Assembly (NCBI GenBank): GCA_007121075.1
Contig: SKMK01000058.1
Location: forward strand, 1 to 59,590
Source: Syntrophomonadaceae bacterium
Lineage (GTDB): Bacteria > Bacillota > Dethiobacteria > DTU022
Direction of reading: 5' to 3'
Length of the DNA stretch: 59,590 nt
A model generated the notes under the pieces. The model was not told where the DNA came from and did no database searches. It saw only the letters and a program-made list of their open reading frames with translations. Numbering within the stretch: the first letter of the stretch is position 1; each line of letters starts with the position of its first letter. The position numbers and the translations under genes are program-made. Positions 8,040-16,710 of this stretch are shown here, piece by piece.

Positions 8040-9035
8040 TTACTCGTTAAAGTAGCGCATACTGGTCTTTTTTAATTCTTTATCACTAAACAACAGCGCA
8101 TAGTTGTTAATCCCGGTCGCTTCAGATATTTTCGCCATAATTTCCCGGCATTCTTGATCTGAATTCCCATGGACCATGGTAAAAAGGTTATATGGCCAAT
8201 CATGGAAAGCCCTACGTTGGTAGCAATGGGTAACTTCCGCAAATTCAGCCATTTTCATACCGGCCTCATTTACCCGCTCTTCCGGAACTGCCCATACTCC
8301 CATGGCGTTGGAAGTAAAACCGCTTTTGCGATGGGCAAGGATTGCTCCCAGGCGGCGCATTATTCCCTGCTCCAGGAAACGCTGGATACCTGCACAAAGG
8401 TCCCGGGCATCAGTATCCAGTTCGTCCGCAAGATCGGAATAGGGAGTCATTGAGTAAGGCAAATCTTCCTGCAGCAGCCGGACCAGATTTTTGTCATTTT
8501 CTGTAATCGCAGGAGGAGAACTGCTTCCTGCTTCAACCTGGGGCCTGGCTTGCATCAACCTTGATTGGTCCTGGGACTCTCCAGCCCCCAGGTTAAAAAT
8601 CACCCCTACCTTAAACACTTTAATCGCCGGCAAACTGTAGACTCTGCTGCCGCCGGAAGCCGCCCGGATATCGGAAATTATACTTTCGATCCGCTGCTGT
8701 GAAGAAGCAATAATTGTAAACCACATGTTATATTTTGGGTGATCACGAAGGTAGTTATGGGTGATTTCATCAATTCCTTGCATCAAATCCGCCACTAAAG
8801 GAACCTTTGTATTCGGCACTTCAGCGGTACAAAGAGTAGCGATATATCCCAGGCGGCGGGAATCAAAAACGCCGCCAATCCGGCGAATAACCCCGTTTTC
8901 CCTTAAGTATCTAACCCTTTGCCAGGCTTCTTCCTCGGGTATCCCCGTATCAGCACCAATAACGCGGTAAGGGCGAAGGGTATTCGGAAACGCAACCTGG
9001 ATATTATTTAGAATCTTTCTGTCCACAGTCTCCAT
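8040..9035 (-). CDS. ahbAB: Siroheme decarboxylase, AhbA-AhbB fusion
   Basis: This protein removes the acetate carboxyls at C12 and C18 of siroheme to give 12,18-didecarboxysiroheme, the first step of the alternative heme pathway. It contains two AsnC/Lrp-like siroheme decarboxylase units in tandem: residues about 2-150 (DRKILNNIQVAFPNTLRPY, RENGVIRRIGGVFDSRRLGY) and about 180-330 (DKNLVRLLQEDLPYSMTPY, EQGIMRRLGAILAHRKSGF). A Gly/Ser/Pro-rich linker joins them. AhbA and AhbB are usually separate proteins forming a heterodimer, so this is a natural fusion. The ATG at 9035 shares one base with the ahbD stop (TGATG), with GGAG upstream in ahbD. It is the last gene of ahbC-ahbD-ahbAB. Confidence 0.88.
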   Translation of the reverse strand: METVDRKILNNIQVAFPNTLRPYRVIGADTGIPEEEAWQRVRYLRENGVIRRIGGVFDSRRLGYIATLCTAEVPNTKVPLVADLMQGIDEITHNYLRDHPKYNMWFTIIASSQQRIESIISDIRAASGGSRVYSLPAIKVFKVGVIFNLGAGESQDQSRLMQARPQVEAGSSSPPAITENDKNLVRLLQEDLPYSMTPYSDLADELDTDARDLCAGIQRFLEQGIMRRLGAILAHRKSGFTSNAMGVWAVPEERVNEAGMKMAEFAEVTHCYQRRAFHDWPYNLFTMVHGNSDQECREIMAKISEATGINNYALLFSDKELKKTSMRYFNE

Positions 9036-10039
9036 CAAAAATCTCCTTCACGTCTATTTCCTGGATAGAGACACCATGGCTCTTCAGCCATGTAATCCCC
9101 GCCGTGATAATAGGCTGCCCGGGCCCGGCAACCTCCGCAGAGTTTCCTAAAATTGCAGCTTCCGCATTTGCCCTTATACTCCAGGGACCGCAATTTATAC
9201 AAAACCTCATTATCCCGCCAGATCTGATCAAAAGGAGTGTGGCGGACATCACCCAGGGGAAGGTCCAGGTAAGCGCAGGGCTGAACCTGCCCGGTGGGAC
9301 TGACAATACAGTAAGCGGTGCCGGCCAGGCATCCCCTGGTAAACCGAATATTTAGGCCCATTTGTCTGGCAATCCGCATAAACTGCGGCGCACAGGTCGG
9401 TTTTAATTCTAGATCCACTGCCTGCTGCTTCTTCATGATCCTGGTTATCAGATCCTCGTAGGCTTCGGCTCGCAAAGATTTTTCTTCTATCGAAACTGCC
9501 CGTCCGGTTGGAACCAGGAAAAATATGTGGTGGGCCTGAGCCCCCTCTTGGACGGCAAAATCAGTGAGATCTTCCAGCTCTGATGAATTCCATTCCATAA
9601 CCGTGGTATGAAGCTGGAAGGGAAGCCCCATCTGTCGGCAATTACGCATTCCCTGAACAGCCCCCTGCCAGGCCCCGGTAGTGCGGCGCAGTGAGTCATG
9701 TTTCTCGCTGTCCAGCGAATCTAACGAGATACCCATTCCCATCGCTCCCGCTTCTTTAAGTTCAATGACTTTTTTCAGCGTAAGCAATGTGCCGTTGGTC
9801 CCAAATACCGGCTTCAAACCCAGTTTCCCGGCCCAGGCAACCAGTTCCAGGATGTCAGGCCTCAAAAGGGGCTCTCCTCCGCTGAAGATCATAATTTTAA
9901 AGCCTGCCCTGGCAATCTGTTCAAGCATGGTCTTTGCTTCAGCTGTAGTTAGCTCTTCTGCTGCTTTACTGCCTGCATCGCGATAACAGTGATCACAGTA
10001 CATGTTGCAGGCATTTGTGGTATTCCAGGATACAATCAA
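9035..10039 (-). CDS. ahbD: Radical SAM/SPASM heme synthase AhbD-type
   Basis: This protein would oxidatively decarboxylate the propionates of Fe-coproporphyrin III to vinyls, giving heme b. The radical SAM motif CNMYCDHC is near residue 11, followed by FSGGEPLL and GISLDSLD. The C-terminal SPASM-type region has cysteines for an auxiliary cluster (CGSCNFRKLCGGCRA). There is no classical HemN/HemY/HemH here. Assignment as AhbD rather than AhbC rests on the shorter N-terminus and on its pairing with a better AhbC candidate upstream; a swap is possible but less likely. An in-frame TGA lies three codons before the TTG at 10039, so TTG is the most plausible start. Anaerobic chemistry is implied. 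Confidence 0.82.
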   Translation of the reverse strand: MIVSWNTTNACNMYCDHCYRDAGSKAAEELTTAEAKTMLEQIARAGFKIMIFSGGEPLLRPDILELVAWAGKLGLKPVFGTNGTLLTLKKVIELKEAGAMGMGISLDSLDSEKHDSLRRTTGAWQGAVQGMRNCRQMGLPFQLHTTVMEWNSSELEDLTDFAVQEGAQAHHIFFLVPTGRAVSIEEKSLRAEAYEDLITRIMKKQQAVDLELKPTCAPQFMRIARQMGLNIRFTRGCLAGTAYCIVSPTGQVQPCAYLDLPLGDVRHTPFDQIWRDNEVLYKLRSLEYKGKCGSCNFRKLCGGCRARAAYYHGGDYMAEEPWCLYPGNRREGDF

Positions 10040-10067
10040 TTTGACATCTCACTTTCCGCTGTAAAAA

Positions 10068-11240
10068 TTATAACCCGATCTCTTGATCGGTAAGATAACA
10101 GGCCGGATCGGACTCCCAGAAATCACCGGTTACAGCCTCTGCTCTTGCCCTGAAGTTGCCATTGCAAAGGCTTAAATACCGGCACCGGGAGCAGCGTCCT
10201 TTCAGTAAAGGTTTACGGTTTCTCAATCCCGCCAGTACCGGATGGCTCGTATCTGTCCATATAGCTGAAAACTTTCTCTCCCGGATATTACCCAGTTTAA
10301 TATGCCCGGTAAACTGGTCCGGGTGAAGATCACCCCGGGGATCAACCTGGCCGAAAGCAATCCCCGACCGGTTACCGCCATTGATGCCAATCAGGTCCTT
10401 AATTTTTTCAGCCCTTAAAGGGTCTTTTTTCAACATATGCAGGTAAAGATAAACACCGTCACAATGGTTGTCTACAGTCAAGATCTCCTTGTCTAAACTT
10501 CGTTTCTCAAAATCCATAGTCCGGCGTATAATTGTATCCATCGCTTTCCTTTTTTCTTCAAAGCTTAAATCATCGTCAAGCATACCCCTGCCCCGGCCCG
10601 TATAAACCAGATGGTAAAAACAGGCCCGATCGATTGACTTTTCTTCGATAAAATCAAATATGCGATCCAACTCTTGAAAGTTGTAACGATTGATGGTGAA
10701 GCGGAGGCCTACGCGCTGACCGGCTGCCACGCAGTTATCAATCCCTTGCATCGCAGCCTGGAAAGCCCCTTCCTTCCTCCTGAAGCGATCGTTTACTTCC
10801 TGCAGGCCGTCAAGTGAAATCCCAACGTAACCGATTCCCAGTGCTTTTATCTGCCCGGCTATTTCCCTGGTGATCAAAGTGCCGTTGGTTGACAGGGTTG
10901 CCCTGATCCCCTTTTCTGCAGTGTGCCGGGCTAGATCAAAAAAGTCCGATCTCAGCAGCGGTTCGCCGCCGGAAAATAGCAAGACGGGCACATTAAAATC
11001 AGCAAGGTCATCGATAAAGCTCCTGGCTTCTTCGGTTGAAAGTTCGTTCGAATATCTCCCGGCATCAGAATCCATATAGCAGTGGACACAGTTGAGGTTA
11101 CAGGACCGGGTCATATTCCAGACCACTACCGGCCCGGCTTCCCGGTTGCTGCCATGAAGCGATTTATTGCTTCCCCTGCTGTAACGCAAGCTGTCTCCGA
11201 AATATTCTCTGCCGGATAAAAGTTTGGTAACGCTGATCAA
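10068..11240 (-). CDS. ahbC: Radical SAM 12,18-didecarboxysiroheme deacetylase AhbC-type
   Basis: This protein converts 12,18-didecarboxysiroheme to Fe-coproporphyrin III by removing two acetate groups. The N-terminal MISVTKLLSG...LRYSRGS signature is typical of AhbC. The radical SAM motif CNLNCVHC follows at about residue 50, then FSGGEPLL, GISLDGLQ and a C-terminal cluster motif CSRCRYLSLCNGNFRAR. The start is a TTG preceded by GGAGAGTGACAAC. It is the first gene of the heme operon and has its own promoter at 11296-11324. The genes making siroheme itself are not in this window. Confidence 0.85.
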   Translation of the reverse strand: MISVTKLLSGREYFGDSLRYSRGSNKSLHGSNREAGPVVVWNMTRSCNLNCVHCYMDSDAGRYSNELSTEEARSFIDDLADFNVPVLLFSGGEPLLRSDFFDLARHTAEKGIRATLSTNGTLITREIAGQIKALGIGYVGISLDGLQEVNDRFRRKEGAFQAAMQGIDNCVAAGQRVGLRFTINRYNFQELDRIFDFIEEKSIDRACFYHLVYTGRGRGMLDDDLSFEEKRKAMDTIIRRTMDFEKRSLDKEILTVDNHCDGVYLYLHMLKKDPLRAEKIKDLIGINGGNRSGIAFGQVDPRGDLHPDQFTGHIKLGNIRERKFSAIWTDTSHPVLAGLRNRKPLLKGRCSRCRYLSLCNGNFRARAEAVTGDFWESDPACYLTDQEIGL

Positions 11241-11295
11241 GTTGTCACTCTCCAGTTGGTCCCATTTTCATTTCTATCCTGTAGAAGTTAGCTGC

Positions 11296-11324
11296 ATTAT
11301 AACACTCTCCTGTACGGCATTCAA
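11296..11324 (-). promoter_or_regulatory. Sigma-A promoter of the ahb heme operon
   Basis: On the minus strand TTGAAT, 17 nt, TATAAT lies about 55 nt upstream of ahbC. In the rest of the 11241-11706 gap I see only a weak plus-strand candidate. Confidence 0.7.
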
Positions 11325-11569
11325 TTTCTTCGCACCATGCCATCCTCACGGACATGATAAAGGCATCATTCTAATCCTTTTTACAGCAGCCAATATTATA
11401 TCACACCTTTGCATAGCTCTGCTGTTGAGCATTGTTCCTCCTCTTTCAGGGAAAAACCCTACCTTAAAATACCGATCTTCCCTAATAGACTATATATTAA
11501 TCTTCCCCTACAATTTAAATAGAAACACTAACAGATACACAATATTAAAACCTTGATTTTGCATAACGC

Positions 11570-11598
11570 TTGCAAGCACCGATTTGAAAGAATAATGA
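11570..11598 (+). promoter_or_regulatory. Weak candidate promoter for the FMN-binding protein genes
   Basis: TTGCAA, 17 nt, TAATGA. The match is only partial and other AT-rich hexamers nearby could serve. It is included because the two FMN-domain genes need a promoter in this gap. Confidence 0.3.
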
Positions 11599-11706
11599 GT
11601 TATACAATATGGTCAAAATTTTTTTGAGCAGTAAGTGAATATTTTCTCAATTTAGTTAATGAAGTGGTTAACGAAGATGGGCTGGTTAAAAAGGAGTGAA
11701 AGATTA

Positions 11707-12474
11707 TTGGCAATGCAAAACAAATGGTTAGTTTATAGTTTAGGTTTAGTGATGCTATTAGGCGCATTTGTAATCAGCGGATGCGAGTCTAATACATATA
11801 ACGAAGGTGTGTTTACAGCAATATCTGAAGGCGATGAACGTGGATATGCTGAAGTTTCGCTGACCATCGAAAATGACGAAATTACTGACGTCGAAATTAC
11901 AGAATATGACGGACTGGATGTAGAAAAGCTAGATGAAGCATACGGCCAGAGATTTGAGCCAATGGAAGAAGCTCATGAGTATCTGGCGGAGGAAATTGTG
12001 GCCAATAATACTTGGGAAGTGGACACCTTTAGCGGGGCTACTTCCACTTCAGAAAAGGTCAGTCAGGCGGCCCGGTTCGCTATGGAAAAAGCCTTTGTTG
12101 AGGAAGCCGAGCAGGATTATTTCGATGGAACCTTCATGGCCCGGTCCGAGGGCAGCGAACGCGGCTGGCATATAGCCTGGGTCACAATAGAAAATGACGA
12201 AATCGTTGATGTTGAACTGGCCGGCACCACCCCTGTTGAGGAAGACAGCGAACCAGTCTTTGATGATGCCGGTCGCCAGGTTTTTGAATTGAAAAGCGAA
12301 GAGTATGCCCACCAGCCATATCATGAAGGCCAGGAAGTAATTGCTGAACGAATTGTGGGCTACCAGGAACCGGAAGTTGATACATTAAGCGAAGCAACCA
12401 GCAGCTCGGAACAGTGGATAGAAGCCGTAGAAAAAGCACTGGATAAAGCTCAGACCAGGGCAGAAGTGGAATAA
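11707..12474 (+). CDS. Lipoprotein with two FMN-binding domains (PplA/RnfG-like)
   Basis: A hydrophobic segment ends in the lipobox VISGC, so the protein is anchored outside the membrane. Two FMN_bind domains follow, each starting with a GxF/GtF strand (EGVFTAISEGDERGYAEV and DGTFMARSEGSERGWHIAW). The first ends in the flavinylation signature DTFSGATSTS, in which Thr would carry a phosphoester-linked FMN. The second reads DTLSEATSSS: the conserved Gly is Glu, so it may not be flavinylated. Such proteins carry electrons outside the membrane; the FMN would be added by an ApbE transferase, not encoded here. Start: AAGGAG lies before a TTG at 11707 (protein begins LAMQNKW); an upstream ATG at 11659 has no ribosome binding site. 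The mature protein is very acidic. Confidence 0.85.
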   Translation: MAMQNKWLVYSLGLVMLLGAFVISGCESNTYNEGVFTAISEGDERGYAEVSLTIENDEITDVEITEYDGLDVEKLDEAYGQRFEPMEEAHEYLAEEIVANNTWEVDTFSGATSTSEKVSQAARFAMEKAFVEEAEQDYFDGTFMARSEGSERGWHIAWVTIENDEIVDVELAGTTPVEEDSEPVFDDAGRQVFELKSEEYAHQPYHEGQEVIAERIVGYQEPEVDTLSEATSSSEQWIEAVEKALDKAQTRAEVE

Positions 12475-12543
12475 ATAAACCAGCTTAATAAAATATCCCC
12501 AGCCCATCTTCTTTATTAATAAATTGACTGGTGGTGATCAATA

Positions 12544-13383
12544 ATGAAAAAGACAATCAAAATGGTCCTGGCTACGACAGTGCTGGGAATGATCTCTGCA
12601 GCACTGCTGACCGGAGTATACGCCTGGACCAGTCCGATTATAGAAGCAAATCTCCGGCAAATATTTTTTGAGAAAATCGAAGAGTATCTCCCAGAGGCAA
12701 AAGACACAGAAATTATTACCGAAGAAGAGCAGTACCCTGAAATACACGTAGTGTACGGACCCGACGAGGAGTTAATGGGGTTCATGATCGAAAATACAGC
12801 CGGTGGTTACGAAGGTGAAATTTTATACTTCACCATTGTCGACGACGAAGGTTACATCAAGGGGGTGGAGGTAATCGAACACACCGAGACCCCGGGTATA
12901 GGAGCCCAAATTGAAAGGGAAGAATTCCGGGGCCAGTTTGCGAGCAAACATTACACGGATTCTTTTACCGCCGGCGAGGAAATTGATATTATCAGCGGGG
13001 CGACTATTTCTTCTCAGGCGATGATTGCCTCGGTAAGGAATACCATGCAGGAATTGGGCCAGACGGCATACCTGGAAGAAGAGGAAGTTCCTGAAATTGA
13101 CCTGGCCGACCTGCCGGACGGGACTTTTGTTGGCTCTGCTCCCGGCCTCAACGATGAGGTGGTAGCTGAAGTAGTTATCGAAGGCGGTAGCATTGTCTCC
13201 GTCGAGATACTCGATCACGAAGATACCCCGGACTATTTTGAAAAGGCAAAAAATGAGCTGGTGGATGAAATTAAAAAAGAGCAATCCGTGAAAGTCGATA
13301 CTGTTTCAGGAGCCACTGCCAGCAGCCGGGGCATCATTAACGCCGTTATAAATGCATTATTGAACGGCATCGAAGATGCATAA
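12544..13383 (+). CDS. Membrane-anchored protein with two FMN-binding domains (RnfG-like)
   Basis: An N-terminal transmembrane or signal helix (TTVLGMISAALLTGVYAW) is followed by an RnfG-like region (SPIIEANLRQIFFEKIEEYLP), then an FMN_bind domain with the HTETPGIGAQI loop typical of RnfG/NqrC and the flavinylation motif DIISGATISS (Thr154). A second, shorter FMN_bind domain ends DTVSGATASS (Thr258). Both sites look competent for covalent FMN. It lies 70 nt after the FMN lipoprotein and has GGTGGTGATC upstream of the ATG, so the two are probably co-transcribed. No Rnf complex (rnfABCDE) is present, so this is a stand-alone electron-transfer pair. The partner oxidoreductase is unknown. Confidence 0.87.
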   Translation: MKKTIKMVLATTVLGMISAALLTGVYAWTSPIIEANLRQIFFEKIEEYLPEAKDTEIITEEEQYPEIHVVYGPDEELMGFMIENTAGGYEGEILYFTIVDDEGYIKGVEVIEHTETPGIGAQIEREEFRGQFASKHYTDSFTAGEEIDIISGATISSQAMIASVRNTMQELGQTAYLEEEEVPEIDLADLPDGTFVGSAPGLNDEVVAEVVIEGGSIVSVEILDHEDTPDYFEKAKNELVDEIKKEQSVKVDTVSGATASSRGIINAVINALLNGIEDA

Positions 13384-13393
13384 TATATGCCGA

Positions 13394-14092
13394 TTATTCA
13401 GTTATCTCATTCAGGCTGACCAGGCCGTGCTTGATAGCATAGTTAACCAGCTGGTAACGCCTGTCCAGGTTTAATTTTTCCATAATGTTTGCTTTATGTT
13501 TTTCGATCGTCTTTACGCTGACCACAAGATGATCGGCCAGTTCCTGGTTTGTATAGCCCAGGGAGATATACTTTAATATTTCTTTTTCCCGTTCGGTCAA
13601 ACTATCACTGCCGGATGATTCCCCCCGGCCTTCCTTGTTATCGCCCAGGACTTCTTTGACCAGGACTTTGACCAGGTAAGGATGGACAATCATCTCACCA
13701 TCCATGGCCCGCCTGATCGCGGAAACCAGCTCATCAGAAGCTGTTTCCTTTAACAGATAGCCGGATGCACCGGCTTCAAGGGCTTTTAAAAGGTAGGGTT
13801 CATCGTCGTACATGGTTAAAACCAGGACCTTTGCCTCCGGTTCACGTTCCTTTATTTTGCGGGTCGCTTCCAACCCGTCCATCCCGGGCAGGCCGATATC
13901 CATCAGGACCAGGTCAAGAGTGCTGTTATTAAAGTATTCCAGTGCCTCCTCGGCAGATGAGGCATCACCGGTCACCACTATATCTTCCTCCTTTTCCAAG
14001 AGCATTTTAAGCCCTGACCGAAACAGGGTGTGGTCGTCAACAACCAGAACCCGGATTGGTCTTTGATAACTGTTAATTTTGATCACCTCCAT
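13394..14092 (-). CDS. NarL/LuxR-family response regulator
   Basis: The N-terminal receiver domain carries VVDDH acidic residues, the phospho-acceptor Asp in LVLMDIGLPGMDG, LVLTMYDD and the Lys in YLLKETA. A LuxR-type helix-turn-helix follows (LTEREKEILKYISLGYTNQELADHLVVSVKTIEKH). It is a DNA-binding output partner of the histidine kinase directly upstream, whose 3' end it overlaps. The exact start is uncertain. ATG at 14092 lacks a ribosome binding site, while GGAGGTGATC, an unusually long anti-SD match, lies inside this ATG's reading and would place initiation at an ATT codon (14077) touching the kinase stop. The gene converges on the FMN-domain genes, with only 10 nt between the stops. Confidence 0.92.
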   Translation of the reverse strand: MEVIKINSYQRPIRVLVVDDHTLFRSGLKMLLEKEEDIVVTGDASSAEEALEYFNNSTLDLVLMDIGLPGMDGLEATRKIKEREPEAKVLVLTMYDDEPYLLKALEAGASGYLLKETASDELVSAIRRAMDGEMIVHPYLVKVLVKEVLGDNKEGRGESSGSDSLTEREKEILKYISLGYTNQELADHLVVSVKTIEKHKANIMEKLNLDRRYQLVNYAIKHGLVSLNEITE

Positions 14093-15500
14093 TTGCAGAA
14101 AGCTCAACCTGGGCTTTTATCCTGGTTCCCCGGCCCGGCGCTGACTCAATAGATAATCTTCCCCCGATCAGGGCGATTCTCTCTTTCATGGAATTGAGCC
14201 CCATCGTCGCTTCCTCGCCGTTTTCGCGGGCCAGTGAATCGGGGTTAAAACCGATCCCGTCGTCATCAATTTGCAGTTGCAAGGTCCCCTGTTCCATCGA
14301 TACACTAATATCAACCCGTTCAGCCCGGGCATGACGGGATATGTTGGTCAGCGCTTCTTGAATAACCCGGTAAAGGTTAATTTCCACTTCCGGGGGAAGC
14401 TCAATATCTTCCAGGTCCCGGATCCTCAGCTCCACATACCACCCGGTTGTTTCTTCGTATTTTCTGACAAACGACTGGACCGCTTCTACAAGGCCCAGCT
14501 TATCTAAAGGAGTCGGGGAAAGCTGCCAGGAGACAAAGCGGACCTGGTCTATGGCTTGCTGCAAAAGACTGCGGAATTCTTCAATTTTATACTTGAAATC
14601 TTCTTCTGTCTCGGAGTGCTCCAGGAAGTGCAGGGATAACATTAACGTTGACAGGGATTGGCCCGTATTATCATGAAGCTCGCGGGCCACTCGTTTCCGT
14701 TCTTCTTCCTGGGAACTGATCAGTTTTTTGATTAGCCCATCCCTGGACCTGCGGGTCTGGGCCAGTTTTTCCGTCATCAGGTTAAACTCATCAGCCAGGA
14801 TCCTTAATTCATCACTTGAGCTTACAGTAACCCGCCGGGATAAATTCCCCTTGGTTACAGCCCTAACTGATTCCAGTAGTGAATTGATCGGGTTGATTGC
14901 CGCGTAAGTGGTGAAAAAGAAAACCAGGATGCCGGTGGCAATAAAAGTTGTCCCGGAAACGGCAAGAAGGCGTTGGGTAGCAAGGCCCAGGGCGGCCTGG
15001 AGACTGTAATCCATAAACCCCACATGGACAATAATTTCCGATTCCGGCCCGGTAAAAACCGGAGCAGCAGTATCACGCAGAATCCCTTCTTCAGTCTGAA
15101 ATTTTTCCAGGCTGTATTCTCCTTCTGAAAAGCTGTGGTTAACCTTTAATAGATCGGGAGGGAAATATTCCTGGAATGTATGGATAACCACATTGTCTTC
15201 AACATCCCGGTAATACACATAGATGATATCGTCATTTTTTTCCACGGTATCATAAGCAAGCTGATACAACTTGAATATATTGTCAGTTAAGATCGGCTCT
15301 TTACTCCGGGCAGTCAGGTTGCGGATGGTAGTAGCTGCTTTTTGATCCATTTGCTCTCCGATTACCGCTCTAAATGACACCTGCATAAAAATAATGGTAA
15401 CCATGGTTAAAATCATGGTAAAGGTCAGGACAACACTAATAATCTTGCCCCGAATTCCCAGGGTGGGAAATAATTTATTAAGAGTCCTAAGCGGGTTCAT
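14073..15500 (-). CDS. HAMP-domain sensor histidine kinase (HisKA_3/NarX type)
   Basis: Order of parts: transmembrane helix (about residues 18-40), an extracytoplasmic sensor of about 130 residues, a second membrane helix (about 178-200), HAMP (INPINSLLESVRAVTKGNL), a dimerisation/phosphoacceptor domain with H276 in ARELHDNTGQ, then a HATPase_c domain (VIQEALTNISRHA, DDGIGFNPDS, GLNSMKERIALIGG). The dHp type matches kinases that pair with NarL regulators, as found here. The ATG follows the TAG of the upstream PhnD-like lipoprotein without a gap, so the binding protein, kinase and regulator form one cassette. The ligand is unknown. Confidence 0.93.
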   Translation of the reverse strand: MNPLRTLNKLFPTLGIRGKIISVVLTFTMILTMVTIIFMQVSFRAVIGEQMDQKAATTIRNLTARSKEPILTDNIFKLYQLAYDTVEKNDDIIYVYYRDVEDNVVIHTFQEYFPPDLLKVNHSFSEGEYSLEKFQTEEGILRDTAAPVFTGPESEIIVHVGFMDYSLQAALGLATQRLLAVSGTTFIATGILVFFFTTYAAINPINSLLESVRAVTKGNLSRRVTVSSSDELRILADEFNLMTEKLAQTRRSRDGLIKKLISSQEEERKRVARELHDNTGQSLSTLMLSLHFLEHSETEEDFKYKIEEFRSLLQQAIDQVRFVSWQLSPTPLDKLGLVEAVQSFVRKYEETTGWYVELRIRDLEDIELPPEVEINLYRVIQEALTNISRHARAERVDISVSMEQGTLQLQIDDDGIGFNPDSLARENGEEATMGLNSMKERIALIGGRLSIESAPGRGTRIKAQVELSANGGDQN

Positions 15501-16484
15501 CTAATCACCACCCACTGGGTTTATAAACATCTGCCGTAACCTGTTATAATCAACAGCTACGCCGGGGACAAATTCTTCTATACGCATTTCTTCCAGGGCT
15601 TCTCTGCCCTGGCTGTCCTCGTGCATGGAAAGAAAGAACTCTTCAAGTTCCCTTTTAAACTCTTCTTCGGCAGAACTGTTAATCACCAGGGGTGGATTTC
15701 CCACCGGCGGAGAGCTTTCGATAATCCGGATTCTATCTTCCAGCTCCGGGTTTTCTTTCACCAGGTGTTCGTAGACCAGGCTGCATACTGAAGCGGCATC
15801 GACCCATTCCTCGGCAACGGCGATGATGGAGTTTTCATGGCTGTAACTGAAGATATAATCCGAGAAAAAAGAAGCAGGTGTTTCCCCTAACTCCTCCAGC
15901 TTCCGGACAGTATAGAGTTTCCCGGGAAAAGATAATGAATCGGTGAAAACAAACCTTCTGCCCCTGAGATCTTCCAAAGTCTTGATCTTGCTTTCTTCGG
16001 GAACAATGATGTGGGCGTTGTGGTGAACCCGGCCATTTCGCTTAGGAACCGCCAGCAGTTCAACGTCGCCGCTTGCTTCCAGCTCCAGGTATGAATAGCT
16101 GCCAACCAGGGCAATATCAACCAGGTTTTGCCTCAGCAGCTGGTTGATCTCAGCATGGGTCGGTCGTAATACCATCTCAATCGGTCGGCCAAACTGTTCC
16201 GGAAAATAAGTAAGCAATCCCCTGTATTCCTCCCTGGCCTGCACCGGAGCCACAACAGGCGCAATAGCAAAGCGGACAAAAGGTGCTTCCGGGCCAAATG
16301 AGAAAGGAGCCTGGGGGTGATACTGGGGGGTTGGCGCAGCAACTGTGTCGATATCTTCAGGGGGCTTTAAGTTTAATTCTGGATACCTTTCTGTACAACC
16401 TCCAATTAAGGCCATTAATAAAAGGAATAAACCAGTACTTATAAAAATAAGCGTGAATTCCGGTTTATAGCTGCGAGAAATCAA
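15501..16484 (-). CDS. PhnD-family substrate-binding lipoprotein, likely sensor accessory
   Basis: A signal peptide with lipobox (LIGGC, Cys30) is followed by a periplasmic-binding fold of the phosphate/phosphonate-binding PhnD type (LLTYFPEQFGRPIEMVL, VDIALVGSYSYLE, NAHIIVPEESKIKTLEDLRGRRFVFTD, SIIAVAEEWVDAAS). No ABC permease or ATPase genes are nearby. The gene is coupled to a histidine kinase, so the protein probably presents a ligand to the kinase rather than feeding a transporter. PhnD-like sensors of this layout are known for arsenite, arsenate and other oxyanions, but nothing in the sequence fixes the ligand. The start is a TTG preceded by GAGGG. Confidence 0.85.
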   Translation of the reverse strand: MISRSYKPEFTLIFISTGLFLLLMALIGGCTERYPELNLKPPEDIDTVAAPTPQYHPQAPFSFGPEAPFVRFAIAPVVAPVQAREEYRGLLTYFPEQFGRPIEMVLRPTHAEINQLLRQNLVDIALVGSYSYLELEASGDVELLAVPKRNGRVHHNAHIIVPEESKIKTLEDLRGRRFVFTDSLSFPGKLYTVRKLEELGETPASFFSDYIFSYSHENSIIAVAEEWVDAASVCSLVYEHLVKENPELEDRIRIIESSPPVGNPPLVINSSAEEEFKRELEEFFLSMHEDSQGREALEEMRIEEFVPGVAVDYNRLRQMFINPVGGD

Positions 16485-16710
16485 CTTATATCCCTCAAAT
16501 CATGTTCATAAAAATAAACTCTATAATTACTATAATAATAATAACATATATAACGGCATAAGGGAATACCCTACCATCAGCAGGACATATGGTACTTCAG
16601 CAAACAATCCGACCGGTCATCCCGCCGGCGGGCGTAAAAAGGTACCCGGGCTGTGAATACAGGCATTCAGGCATACCACCTTAGTTTTACGGACTGAACC
16701 CGATTTATGA

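Noticed and set aside
11659-11706. Upstream ATG of the FMN lipoprotein
   Set aside because: No ribosome binding site; AAGGAG lies downstream of it and before the TTG at 11707.
15501-16484. PhnD-like protein as an arsenite sensor linked to the arsenic locus
   Set aside because: The arsenic genes are 40 kb away and the mature protein has only one Cys; no direct support, so the ligand is left open.
15501-16484. Phosphonate ABC transporter
   Set aside because: No permease or ATPase genes are adjacent; the gene is coupled to a histidine kinase.
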